This document shows, piece after piece, positions 8,951 to 21,700 of a DNA stretch of 47,886 nucleotides. Numbering within the stretch: position 1 is the first letter of the stretch; the number at the start of each line of letters is the position of its first letter. A program made the translations under genes and the position numbers. Below the pieces are notes generated by a model. It searched no databases. It was given only the letters and a program-made list of their open reading frames with translations, and was not told where the DNA came from. Origin of the DNA: Phoronis australis (taxonomy: Eukaryota > Phoronida > Phoronidae); contig NMRA01000605.1 of assembly GCA_002633005.1 (NCBI GenBank), positions 198,478-246,363 of the forward strand. Direction: 5' to 3'.

Positions 8951-9274
8951 TACACGCAACCCGGGTAAACAAGAAAACTCGATGATCCACCACCAACTTC
9001 GGTTGTTGTTTAAAATCAGAGTACCTTAACGTACATACTTGTAAGTTCTCGATATTACCAATTTCTGAATCCTCTCGCCCGGTGATCATAGTGACTCCAA
9101 AAATGCATTACTCGTACCAATTAGGCCCTTCTTATTCACGCATGCAATGTTTTTCAGAGGTGTTCATTTGCTAGTAATTAAGCCAATCTCGGATGACCAC
9201 CATTATAAAACTGCGACACCTCTCGGCAGCAATAACTAAAATGATCACGTGTGTGAGAAGACCCCAAAATTGGC
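8951..9274. other. Intergenic, nothing recognised
   Basis: AT-rich sequence between two repeat elements. I see no gene, RNA or repeat unit in it. Confidence 0.3.
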
Positions 9275-10102
9275 TACACATAGTGTACCTAATTATCGGA
9301 CGGACCCTAAATATCGGACATTTCATAAAATCTTACTCGAAGCATAATCTAAGAATTAAATGACACCAACTTTTGTTCCGCTATAATGCATTCAATGTCC
9401 GGCACTGTCTCGTTTTTTACACCGTTGCCTCATTTTGATTTCACCAAGAGAAGATGCAGTTTAGACCTCCAAGTTGGTCTTAAATGGACGATCGCATACA
9501 TTGGTTATAAAAGCTGAAACCAAAATTTTTTTCCACAATGAAATCATCTCATTGAACTGACAATACGTCACAGTTTCAATTTTTCATTTGCTTTCAAACT
9601 GAAGTCAAACCCTGGCCGCGCACGTGTGGGTGTTATATCAAGAAGGCAAAGGGATACTAAAAACTTCAAGTTTGCACCTGCTTTAGTCGTCTGCACTGAA
9701 TCATCAAAACGACTTGGTGCTGTCATCATACTTCATGTTATGAATAATTTTGTTGCGAATAGAGCTGAACAGAGCAGCATATATGTCAAAACACTCGAGA
9801 TGAAATTTGGCTACAAGGTGCCCGCGGCCATTACTTGGTTAGTCAGTTTTCCGCGGTGTGGTGTATGGGGAAACATGGTGTCCGATATCTAGGTTCTCGA
9901 GGGTTTGCTACTGCTAGTTGTGTTTTTTAAACATCAATCAGAGCATAAACGTGGATTTCCGTGACAAGATATAGTAACAAAACAATTCCGTAAAGGTAAA
10001 TCTTTTTTTCAGCAAAGAATTTACAACCGTCCGTAGTATTTTTAATTAAATATAATGCAAAATGTGGCAAAACGTCCGATAATTAGGATAGGTCACTTGA
10101 CA
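9275..10102 (+). mobile_element. Non-autonomous TIR element, copy 1 (828 bp)
   Basis: It aligns throughout with 41808-42616 in the same orientation. Shared landmarks are TACACATAGTGTACCTAATTA at the start, ATGCATTCAATGTCCGGCACT, TCAAACCC(T/C)GGCCGCGCACGTG, AAGGTGCCCGCGGCCATTAC, GGGGAACATGGTGTCCGATA and a GGTCRCTTGACA end. Its ends are inverted: CCTAATTATCGGAC on the left and GTCCGATAATTAGG on the right. An 88-codon open frame inside (9626-9892) has no ATG start and is not conserved as an intact frame in copy 2, so the element is probably non-coding. Superfamily not identified. Confidence 0.75.
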
Positions 10103-10170
10103 GTGTCCGTTGGCCCGAACCTGGTTCGGGCCAACAGAGGCGATGGTCATTGCCTATTCATTGACACTGT
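10100..10170. repeat. Perfect 27-base palindrome inside a second inverted repeat
   Basis: GTTGGCCCGAACC (10109-10121), a single T, then GGTTCGGGCCAAC (10123-10135) form an uninterrupted palindrome. ACAGTGTC (10101-10108) and GACACTGT (10163-10170) form an outer pair. The block starts where the TIR element ends. It could be the end of another element or a structured site; no function is implied. Confidence 0.7.
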
Positions 10171-11078
10171 AGTTAGGGAGGACAGCATTTTTCAAAAATT
10201 TTAGAAAATGTGCATGTAATATACATCATTAGAAAGCTCTTTTCGAGACTAAAATAACGATGGTAAAATTTTTTAAATTGGACTTATGGTTTCGGAGAAA
10301 ATGTCATTTTCGTGTCAAAATTTTTGGTAAAAATTCTGTCAAATCGAATCTGCGAGTTCAAAATATTATTATTTCAAAACTAAGAAACGTAAATAGACAT
10401 GTAATACATCATTTTAAAGAACTTTTTATGATGAATAATTTGCCAAAAAAACCATTTCGATTAGACGTTCTTGTGCGAAGATATTGACCTTAAAGTCAAC
10501 ACAGCCGACAAAGAGAAGTCACTACGTACAATTTTGCGATTTCGAATTTTCATAAAATAACAATTACTCCAGGAAAAAAACAAATAAGGTATCATTTTAA
10601 AGATTTTTCATCAGGAAAGTTGAAACTTGATAATTGGTTGAGCAAATTATTAATATTATTTGTGATATTGTTTTTAACAATCATGCTGTTTGCAACCGGC
10701 TTAACTTTGTCACTCAATTACATTAAGTAAAAATCAAAGATAAACAAACATCATTTCAAAAATGTATTGATGACAAGTATGATATATAGAACATTTTAAT
10801 ACAAGCTTCTGAAAGACATATAATAAATAAAACTTTTACATAAACTTTCCACAACAATGTAATAAAATGAAGACCCTGTCATGAGCCATCCAGGAATGTT
10901 CATGCTATAAAACCAACAACTGGAATATTCATAATCCTAAAATTGTCTCAAGTGATATGAACACAAAAAAGAATTTATGATGGACAGATAAATAAAGTTC
11001 TCAAGGCATCCTCAAGGAAGGAGGGGCCAAACCCTTTCTGTGACAATTGGCAGTGGAGTACCTTCCAGTAAACANAAC
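10171..11078. other. AT-rich repeat-like intergenic DNA
   Basis: Variants of a phrase such as ACATCATTTTAAAGAACTTTTT recur at 10224, 10407, 10591 and 10749, suggesting an ancient interspersed or internally repeated sequence. There are many in-frame stops and no domain. No gene seen. An N lies at 11075. Confidence 0.35.
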
Positions 11079-11450
11079 CTGCAGTGGTGGATCCAGGTTA
11101 TCATGGGGGGCCCAAAATTTTGTCTCAGCAAAGCACGATTGCATGGGTGCTCCTGGCTTAAAATATGGGGGTGAGGGCTCGAATTTCTACAGATGTGGAC
11201 GACTAAAAAAAAAAAAGGAATGGTGAGCAACTATGTCGGTGGTCTGGTCTGACTTGGGGTCTTGCAATCGGGTCTGAGCCCCCCACCCACACACACACAT
11301 ACACACACTACACAAACTAAAACTGCACACATTGTTACATCTTGTTTCGGCTGTATGTTAGATGCCGGGATTTGTTAATAAACGCACACTCTTGCTGTTT
11401 TATTTTTTTTTCTGGCAGACAAGGGGACCCCCTAAATCTGCTTATGACCT
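11079..11450. mobile_element. Short element with GTGGATCCAGG end, contains (CA)n
   Basis: It starts CAGTGGTGGATCCAGG and ends CCCCCTAAATCTGCTTATGACCTG, the same inverted terminal style as 4258-4413. Inside are G runs, an A11 tract (11207-11217) and a CA microsatellite at 11283-11308. It directly precedes the Gypsy fragment and may have inserted into it. Boundaries are approximate. Confidence 0.45.
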
Positions 11451-11862
11451 GATGAACATCCGAAACGCTCCAAGAGAGAGTGTGCTGGGATCATTCACTC
11501 AAATTCTCTTGGCAAGACCTACTCACACAAAATAGCGATCACTTCAGACAGTTCTCCTCAAGTGTGATCAGGAAGTAGTTTCTTAGCATATTGAATTACT
11601 CAGGCAACAAAGTAAAGTAATGCATTACATAGGTGTGAAATCACCATCTGAGCTACACCCTGGCGACTCTGTTAGACTCCAGATGACTGAAGGGTGGGAC
11701 ATCAGTGATCAAGTACTACGAAAAGCCGACGAACCACGATCGTATTGGGTGGAGTCTAGCCATAGAGGAGTTTATCGTTGTAACAGGCGTCATTTTCTGC
11801 TTATCAAATCACATCCAATAGAACAATGTCACTCTCCAGTGTCATCAGACACAACTCAATAA
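11451..11862 (+). pseudogene. Ty3/Gypsy pol remnant: integrase C-terminus
   Basis: In one frame from 11452 the peptide contains LMNIRNAPRES and LLARPTHTK. After in-frame stops near 11533 and 11583 it continues with LHPGDSVRLQ, GWDISDQVLRKADEPRSY and GVYRCNRRHF, ending with TAA at 11862. These are the end of the integrase core and the GPY/F-like C-terminal module of Ty3/Gypsy retrotransposons, which insert cDNA into the genome. Upstream reverse transcriptase, protease and gag are absent, and no flanking LTR was recognised, so this is a truncated dead copy. The frame is otherwise preserved between the stops, implying moderate age. Confidence 0.8.
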
Positions 11863-14800
11863 CTGACATCCATCTCAGCAGGTGGAAACACTGTGAAGCC
11901 AGATGTGACTCTCAGAGGGAAGGGAAAATATTTAACCAAAGAAAGTGATTGCAAGAGCTGGCAGAAAAAACTTGCATTCCATCAAAGTTTTGAGACTGAA
12001 CACTTTTATGCAGATCATGGAATATCTGATTCTGTGGGATTCAGAACTTTTTTCACGTAGTAGTGTTAAATTGTTTACTCAAAACTGTACGCATTCATAG
12101 ACCCCTTTTAAAAGTATCGCTTTATCTTTTAGTTTACAAGCATTACTATTTAGTAACCATGTAGTAGACTAAGTTTAGATGTCTGCATTTTGTGATCAGA
12201 TATTGTTTAGCTTTTTACTTAGTATCTGGAGCACACAATGTAAGTAGCGTACAATAGCTGTGGTAGTGGCTGGAGTTTGCCATCTTGTAATAAATGTATC
12301 GTCTATTGTGATTTAATCTCCACTGATCAAACTGATGTGCACATATCTGTATCAGGGCTGTTGTAATGCTATAAACAGCGTTAAACTAACACTGGTATAA
12401 ACAGTGTTTTAATACCTTTCCTTCTATCATAATTTTGGCAAATTTCCACTGCTGTATTGTGTGGTGTGCTAATGCCTTATCGACAAAGACTTACCTCTTG
12501 AAATATCCATGGATGAACTACATCATGTTCCATACATTTCCTACTGCGAAGATTAAAATCCATGGCTGCGAAGTTATATGGCTGCGATTGGTAAAACAAA
12601 ACAATTTAGATTCCAGTCCATGTCAAGAAGCCCCAATAAATTAGTGATTTTGAATAACTAATCAAAGCATTGGAGGGGCCCTCTTGCTTCAGATTGACCA
12701 TTATCTCGTTATTGAATTTCTGTCCACCAAATCTGTAGTTAGGGTTGAGGGGAAATCGCTTATTTGTGCTCTGATTACTCAAAAGAGCGCCAATATGAAA
12801 AGTTCCCTATTTCCTTTGGCACACCTTTCATATTTGAGTTCCCCAAATGTCCATGCGTACACGTATGCCCTCCTTTGATTTAAAAAGTCAAAAGACACGC
12901 CCACTTGGCTGGCTTGTAACTCACAAGCACCATACATTGTTTATCATTTTTATTCAGTGAAGGATGTTTCTTAACAGTTATACACACTCAGGTATTAAAT
13001 GTTGTGTACTTCTGTGTGGCTTTATCTGAAAATCATTTAAACAAATGTTAAAATATTGATCTTTAAGTTAAAATTAGTATAATTTAATCTTCTGAAATTC
13101 AATTTCAAAGTATCGCGTGAAAATATATATTTTTTGTCTAGAATTAATTATGTGCATTTAGTAAACATTAAAATTTTTGAACCTCACACCACAAAGTTTT
13201 CAAAAAGTCATTTCACAAAATTTAAAAAGGTTTCAACAACAACACTTCAAGATACACTGTCTCGTGTCCTCGTGCACTGATTTCATCTTTTTCATGATAA
13301 TTTTTGTTCAAAATTTTCAATGAATATAGTACTGAAAAGGTCTAATATAATGAGGTAAGTATTGTCTGTGAAGAAGATTAATTTGTTTCTGAGAACAAGT
13401 GTCAACTTTGTTGTATGTTGCATCAAGAAGCAAGGCAATTTTGGAAAGCAAAATTTTTCTAGCCCTGTAATCATGTTGTTTTCTTTTAAAAGGAGCTGAA
13501 CTTTCATGTGCATTTTTTTAGAAGTTTCAATATTTTGAGCCTTGAGCTTCATCATCTCAAGGCCGCATAATTAGTAAGTCCTGTTTGAGAGCTTATTTCT
13601 GACTTTATTTTAGTACTTCATTGTGGTAATCCAAAAGGTCCTTCACAGAAAAGTATATTCCTGCCTCGTGGAAGCTATTTAAGAACACATTCTTGCCATT
13701 AATCAAATGAGTGTTTTTGTTGTTACACACTATTTGAGTTACTAAATTATTATGTTTTTATGTAAGTTATCTGTAATTTTTCCTCAAGCTATCACGATTT
13801 CATGATAAAAATATCATTATTTGCAAAAGATGTTGAGCCTTATTGATGAGCTGTGCATTTAGCAAAATACACTATCTGGAAAAATAATGAAATTAGCCCT
13901 GTATTTTAAGCCCATATTTTTGAAAATAGAAATTCAGAATCTTTAGTCTTTGATTTTTAACTTCATACCAACTTGTTATTAATCAGGTCACATGACCATG
14001 TTCTTATTGTAAAATTTAGCAAAAATAATGATTCATTTGTAGCATAACAACCGTATCAATAACATGGCCAAATTTCACTTGATATTATATACAATGTTCT
14101 AAGGAGAATCTTAAAACTCTTCCAAACATCTCATTTTTTACTTTTATGCCATTTTTGAGACGTTCTTCCTAATTTTGTAGCCAACCTCAGTAAAAGTAAA
14201 ACATTCCAAAACAATTCTAACAGTGTTTTGTGAAGAGTGCACTAAACATAGTATGTGACAGTTTCATAAGAATCTGATAGCTATTTTTAGGTGTGATGTT
14301 CTGAAAACTAATTAGTACATTAGTTACTAGAGCCCTATGTAACCTTAAAGATCAGACTACCCTGATGTTGTGAAAACAAATTGGCCTTCATCATCACGTG
14401 TGGATTATGTCAGTATACCCATTTTGTCACATGTACATAGTGGCCTCGCGATTACTCCGCAGTTTTCACGCTCAAGTTGATTTTGTTCGAAATGACTTTG
14501 GCCAGGTGAATTGCAAGTAAACTCAATTTGACAAACCATCTACTGTGATGAAGTACCATAGCTTACTACCTGTGAATGTCTATGTACAATAAAATATTGT
14601 GGTTTTTAGGAATGTTTGTTAGGTGTGTATGTGCCTTGAAATTTGTGACCCAACTTTAAGATTTTCTAAAAAAATTACCTCAGTCACTATTTAGAGTTTA
14701 ATTACATTCTTGTTACAATTTTTAGTTGGTAGTAATAGATCCTCATCTAGACTTTATTTCACAACTGTTGTCTATCTTTACTAAGCGGCGTGGATATAGA

Positions 14801-15700
14801 ATTTGTACCGTGAATGTGATGTTTACTGTCCAGAGAGAAGGTTGAGGGGATGGACATCGGAATTTTGAGGCGCTGCCTGGAATTGTTTCCACCAACTGAT
14901 GATGCATAATCGACTTGCTTTGCGCGCAAGTCATTTGTTTGATGTTGTCTTTACATGTACCATGCCCGTTTATTTTATTAAACCGTCTTCAAATCAATAA
15001 TGAAGCTCATTGTCAAAAACAACCTTTGGTAATGGTGAACATTGTGAGCGTTACTGAATTCTACTATCACTAATAATAAATTATAGGGTCCTATGTTCGT
15101 CACTGAATAAAAGGCATCAAAGTGGTTCTTTTGATAACCCATATTAAAATATGAGAGAGGAACTGCTGTAAATGACTACTGCCCAGTGTATGCATACTGA
15201 TAAGGTGGTTAGCAATGGTCTGATATAACATGTCTGAATTTTGAGAACAAGTTTTCTCCACTGAATAACAGGCATCAAACTGGTTCTTAAAATACAGGCA
15301 CATTATGTCAGACTATTGCCTATAAGGTGTATGCTCACTTGTTGGTTTTTATACAGAAGTCAAGCAAGCATCTATATAGTCTCCATTAATGTAACATACA
15401 CTTTGTTCCACTTGGAAAAGTGCGTCATGGAATGCAATCAGTGAACAGAACCTGAAAAATAGGTCCTTGGAATTATTGCATTTAATCTTCCTTTAAAATT
15501 GAAGCTCTTCACCTATGCATCTGCAGTCATTTAAATATTGTCTCTGCATCATCAACTCGTGTCGATAATTGCTCAAATTGGTCTGCTGGCTTATTTATTT
15601 TAATGGCTTCTAATAGCATCAAAGGTATGTTTCGTAAATTACCTGGCACATGATGACAGTTTAGTATACTTGTTTGAACTATATACATCGTACTTTTGTT
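11863..15700. other. Long AT-rich intergenic stretch without a gene
   Basis: About 3.8 kb upstream of the F-box gene. Open frames are short, unrelated to any domain I know and mostly lack ATG. There are long A/T tracts (13080-14340). Immediately 3' of the Gypsy fragment (11880-12060) could be LTR-derived, but I see no LTR ends. At 15595-15624 a segment ending CATCAAAG|GTATGT could be a 5' non-coding exon of the F-box gene, joined to the acceptor at 15713-15714. Confidence 0.4.
15101..15288 (+). repeat. Local duplication of a dispersed repeat
   Basis: CACTGAATAAAAGGCATCAA at 15101 and CACTGAATAACAGGCATCAA at 15259 are near-identical; each is followed by a TGGTTCTT. The second copy with its left flank also matches 5190-5240 beside MTERF3. 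Family unknown. Confidence 0.5.
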
Positions 15701-15741
15701 TCTTTCATTTCAGAAGCTCGCATGCTCCATGAATTCTCAGA

Positions 15742-18700
15742 ATGATTGGTTTTCCGGTTGAAATTCAGGAGTACATCTTTAAACTTCTGGATGGGGCTAC
15801 GTTCACACGATGCCGTGTGGTGTGCAAACTGTGGAACAGCCTCCACGACAACGTTCAAGAAAGATTTCCCATGTGGAGGGATTGCTGTCGCAATGAGATA
15901 TCCCCAGGAGTATTACTGCACTTGACTAACTCCATCAATATTACAGAGTTGATGGAGGTGTACGCTCAAAAATCAAAGAATGACAAGAGTCCTTGGAAAA
16001 TATGGAAACATTTGTACAGTGTCTGGTATAGAACACGGTTTGTTGGCAAGTGGGTTCCATTAGAAACCTTCATCCAGATTTCTGGCCTTGAGGGACGTGT
16101 AGAAGGTTATATTAATTGTGCAAAGATCTTGGGTAAGTTCACTGTGATACCAAATGCATCTTTGTGATCATCTCCATTTGTAACCAGCTTTTCGTGCACT
16201 CTGCATAATTTATGCAGCAATGGTGCACTTTCATAGTGACAGGTGTACGAATTTCTGATGCTCTTAGCTTTTGCCCCCAGGACTTTTGTGTTTGGACAGT
16301 TCATAGACTGCACTAAAATAAATCAAACTTGAAAGTTCAGTTCTGGGAGCTGTATGCAAAACAAATTGAAAGCACTGGTAGTTCACGGCACTGTTGCTGA
16401 ACAGATTATTATCTCAGCTATGTTAGAAATTTACTTGGATTCCATTTTTGATGTACTATCTAACTTGTTGACGGATCATTATGAAAATTGCTGTATTTGT
16501 TTCTGCTGATAAAACTGCAGCTGGCGTTGATTTTCAGATAAGTCCGTCTAATGTGGCACCTCCTAGTGGCAATTTTGTTTTTGTGTCCGTGGTTGTGGAT
16601 ATTTTTTATTGTTTATACCCACCTCTCTATCTAAATTCCAAACCGCTCTTAAGATCATTATGGAAATGGGTACACCCTGTTGAAAATACCAGGACTGATT
16701 AATTTTTAGACAGATCTGTCTTCTATGGTGTACCTTAGTGGCAGTTTTGTTTTTTTGTGTGTGCAGCAGTATTTCAATTACTGAGTTCCTTTACGAAATT
16801 TCAAGAAATATAGGCTTCTGTTAGACAGCAAGAGCTTTTTATTTTTGGATGGATAAGACGCATTCTGTGCCACCGATGAGTCATGTTAGTTATTCTTGAG
16901 TTTGTTTTACAGCATCTGAATCTATCCACATTGATTTTGTTACTCAAAGTCACTAGGCTTTGCTAGTCGGCTTAGAATTGTTTGAAAAGCTATTTCTAAT
17001 ATCAAATTAAAAAAAAATTGTTCCTTGATTGCTGTGTTTGCTTCAGGTGGTCACTTGGTGGTTGGTTGTCAGGATGGTCATGTGACTTTCCTGGACAGTC
17101 TTACTGGGGTGGAGGACCATCAGTTTCCTGTCAATATCATACACAATGTGGATGTCACAGACATTATGTTGATGAGGCTAGGTGAGTATTGGTTAGCTGT
17201 GCTAGAGCGCATCTTGCAAAGCCAGACACTTGTGGTGTAAAATGTTGTCTTTTGGAAAAATAAACAGTAAGTTGATTTAGTTTTCTACCATAATTTAGCA
17301 CTCCACTTTCACTGACCAATTGCTTCATTGGTAAGCCTTATTGTTTGTATTCATCTGTAAGTTTAGGTGCGTATACTAGCAAACATAGGCTTTATCTTGT
17401 GTGATATATTACATGAACTCACCAAACTCACCAGAGACTCACCTTACATAACACTTGTCTGGATCATGTGATTTGACTTTCCTGTACAGGTACTCTTGTT
17501 GACTTTTTCACTGCTATAAGGAAATGGTGAACACACAATGAACTGTGAGAAATGGGGGCATCAAAGCAGACAACTACGCAGTCACCTGGTGGTAGGATGG
17601 CCAAAAATCTCAGGACTGTTATCTCACATCCATGCAGCCTATATTAGCATTACAGTGTGGTGAATATTACTTGAGAATGAGTTCTTCATTTGGTCAGATT
17701 TTTACCACACTAAGCTGATCTGATTTATATGTGCCTTTCATCTTGTCAAATTGCCTCTTAATTTTTAAGACAAAATCACTTACTGGTAAATGATTTCAAT
17801 TACACCTCATCAGTCCTTGTTCCTTTGTGGATAACCTTTATGAGATACTGAAGCACTGTAAATGGAAACAAAGTGTGTGTGGATCATAACCCACGTTTAT
17901 CATTGGCATAAAAATTATGGCTCAAGTTATGCCAGTTAAGGTTGGAATGTAGAAAATTCACAAGCTGCAACACTGGGATGTTAACAAAGTGCAGAGTAAT
18001 GCTTTTCATCTTGCAGTTTACTACCAAAAACAGATAAAACATCTGTCACCTCTTTACAGTTTTGTTGCTGTGATACTAGACCCTGTCTATAAACCGTTGC
18101 TCGAAATATCTTCACTGTAATTAGTCTGTGTCTATAGCCCTCAGCGGACACTTCTTGTGTAATTAATTAATATTTAATTGGTAACACCTGGGATCTTTAT
18201 GTCTTTTATTTGAACTTCTTCAATGTTTCATAACAAATAGCTTCATATTTACTTAAAAATAACATCTACTGTACAAAACCGTAGAGACAGTGTGGCCTAG
18301 TGTGATAGGTGCCCGCCTTCTTTACTCGAGGTCGTGGGTTTGAGTCCCACTGGGCCACACTGCTAGACCTTGAGTCAGGTTTCTAGCGCCTCAGTTTGGT
18401 TTTAACTGTATAAAAAGCACAAAAATAGTTCCAGGTGGGCAGTGCGATGGGCCCACATGCGTGGCCTGTGCACGTCTGGTACAATGTGTATCAGATTGTC
18501 TGCAATTATTTTTTTTATAACCTTATAATAAATACGTTTTACCTTCTGGCTTAAACAATGACATCTGTTGAAATGGTTAAGCTTGTTTATACTCTTTATG
18601 ACACTGAGCTCTCTTAATGTCTTTGATTTGAACTTCTAACTCATGTTACCGAAAACAGCATCTAATAAATGTAAATGATTGTTTGAGGAAATACATCTAA

Positions 18701-21700
18701 TGTATGCTAACTCTTCAGGTAACGGAGTAGGCTACATTAACTCGTTGCCATGTTACGACCACATCCTGTCCTCTACAGTGTGGGGAACCGTGAAAGTGAC
18801 GAGCTTACATGATGGTTCAACGACAGAGTCTGCAGACCTTGGCTACGTCGGCTCTTTAGAGTAAGACACATAGACTTTATAATTATGCTTACAGTTCACA
18901 TCATATTGTTGTGATACATTTCTGTGATGTCTGGTAGTGCTGATCTGTAAATCATTTATGAGCAGACAAAAGACCAAACTTCAATTGCTCAAAACCTCTT
19001 GTCAGCTGCAATAAGTCACAGAATGGACTGGTCATATTATCAGAGTATCTCCTTTGCCATATGCAATGTGAAGAGAAAGTGCTTACCTAATATGAAGTCG
19101 TGACCAGTGACTGTAACTTTAAAAAGGTCTCTAAATCCATTTAAATAATACTGTATGAGCTACATTTTAAAGTGACTAGAGTTAAATCACCTACAACTGT
19201 TATAAAACACTTTATCTTTTTTCTTCATCTCCTTGCTCTGCAAGAAGTGTGTTTCTTCAGAACAAGCTCATAAAATTTCAGTTCTGGTCCTAACCTTAAA
19301 CTTTATGGGCGTGGTGAGTCATTCAAAGCCTTGAAATCATCTTTAATTTGAATGAGGAATAATTTAAGACCAACTAATAATTTGTTAAAACAAATATTTT
19401 GCATAGTTCGTGATGATGTTGAGAAGGTAAAAAAATTCACTTAATACGAATTTCATAATGGTTGATGATTCGGACCATTTTGAGCAGCTTGAACGCATAC
19501 ACATGCACACGCGCACGTATAAATTGCATGGGTTAGGTACCAAGCCCATTAACACCATCTGGAAAAACCTGGTTCACCACAAGGATCCCAGACAAAAAGT
19601 GAGCCTTGATATACGAGCCCTCTTGCAAAGAGGGCCTCTCCCGTACCTATATAGGAGAAACTAAATGCTCTCTGGGGTCTAGAATTATGGAACACTTCAA
19701 GGTGGACAAATCCACTGGCATTGCTGATTACACCCTCAGCACTGACCATACTGTGAATAGGGGTAATGTGTAGTACTACGTTCTAGCCAGAGAGGAACAT
19801 TGATTCTCTCAACAAATCAAAACCATCTTTATAAGAACAGACAGCGGATGAAGTTAGACCTGCAAGGTCTACAGCGCCCCTGGGTATGCGACCACATTCT
19901 AGATCTGGGTCAACAAATTGCAGATAATCCACTTAAGGAAAGAGACCTTGGTGGAAACATCTGAGTCGTCAACATCAAAAAATTCTTAGTAAGTTAATTT
20001 TTACCTTCTTCTCAACTAATAATTGATAGCGATGTAAGTCAAAACTTGTTTTTTTGATTGAATTTAAGTTATATAGTAGTTGAATCAACTTTGCTGTTTC
20101 AGAAGGTTAATACTAAGAAAACTCACTATGGTTTCTGTGGAAACTGTTACATTTTGTGGATGGCATTAAGCATATTGGAACACTAGACACAATTTCTACT
20201 TCTTTGTCACACGACATATCTGTCTTTTTATATAACTATCATGCCAAATGTTGTTTGTCTTTTCATGCAGATTCAGTTACCTTAGTGACAATTTCAATAT
20301 TTTGATTTGGTCTCTCTATATAAAACGGTCCATGATGTTTTTCTTGAAATTTGCATAAATTTTTTTATTATAGATACCAGGTATATTAATTATGAATAAA
20401 CTGTGCACTTTTAATTTGTGTATAGCTCCATGTCTACCAATTTCCTTGATGTTCATAGAATTGGGCAACTAAGTTTCTGTCGAAGAGGCAAGGTAACTTG
20501 CTGTATTTCAAATGCATTTGACTTGTATTGTGTCCTCTAGTGGCCTGTTTATTTCATATGGTGCTATGGTATATTACTTGGTGTCACGTTCCTGTAGATG
20601 AGTGGGCACTGGTTGTCACTGTCTAGTGCTAATTATGGCTTTTGGTGCAACGATAGACTGAATGAAGACTGGTTTGAGTTATCACTTAAATCTCGACTGT
20701 ATGTTCACAAGTCTACTCAAACAAAACGTCCAACGTAGTATCTGTGCTATGCTCCAGCCAGTGCTACGAAGCCTTGACTTGTGACGAACTTCTGAGGCAC
20801 TTCCAACAACTGTTGATTCAATAACTGCTGTCTCTGTAGCTGGCTCTCTGACTAACGCTTTACAGTAGCTGCTGATTCTCATTACTACAAATTAACTATC
20901 TTCAGTTGATGTAAACTGTCACTCGCTTTCAACTCCAACTGAACTCATCTAACCAATGTCTTGGTATTTATAGTCTTTTACAAAGTTCTGGAACTCTTCA
21001 CCAATTCAAGTACATCATATAAAACTTTACGGAATGTACACAATCAATCTACAAAGTATACTAAGATATATAATGTTCCAAACTATATTAATCACTAACA
21101 TATCAGGATCTAGGATGTTCCCTGCTATTCTATTGTCATTATGGCATTTTCCCATTGCTCCCAACTTGTTTGATTCTATAGCCCAACAACAAGTTAATTG
21201 GGAAGATGACCTCTGTAGGCATTATCTTGCATGACTGATTAACTCCATTCTGGCAGTTAGGGTTGGAGGGCCAACTCTCTTTTGATCGATAATTGCTCTA
21301 ATCTCCAATAAGATTCATGGTATAGCCTGACTGGGCTGTGCTGCTAAAAACAAAAGTTAAATTATAACATATTTGAACTTAGCTTTTCTGAATTCCTCGT
21401 CAAATGCTGATCATGTTTAGTTTTTGAGTCTCCAAAATTGCCCAACTACAACCGAAGTTACAACAATCTATTCTTTCGGAACACTTTTGGTTTGACTGTG
21501 TTCACAGGTGGCCTGTAATAAGCCTGGTAGATAATTGGCCTGCCTGTTGTCATAATAGACAATAGAATGTGCTTGGCAGTTAACAATGAAGTTAGATGTT
21601 ATCTCACCCTCACAACCATCTACATCTGGTAAAGTCACTGAACTGGAGAACACCAGTCATGTAAACAAATTATGTCATCACTGTCCTGACCTCAAGTGCC

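Noticed and set aside
18293-18357. tRNA gene
   Set aside because: The acceptor and T-arm fold, but the D-arm and anticodon arm do not, and a SINE body follows directly.
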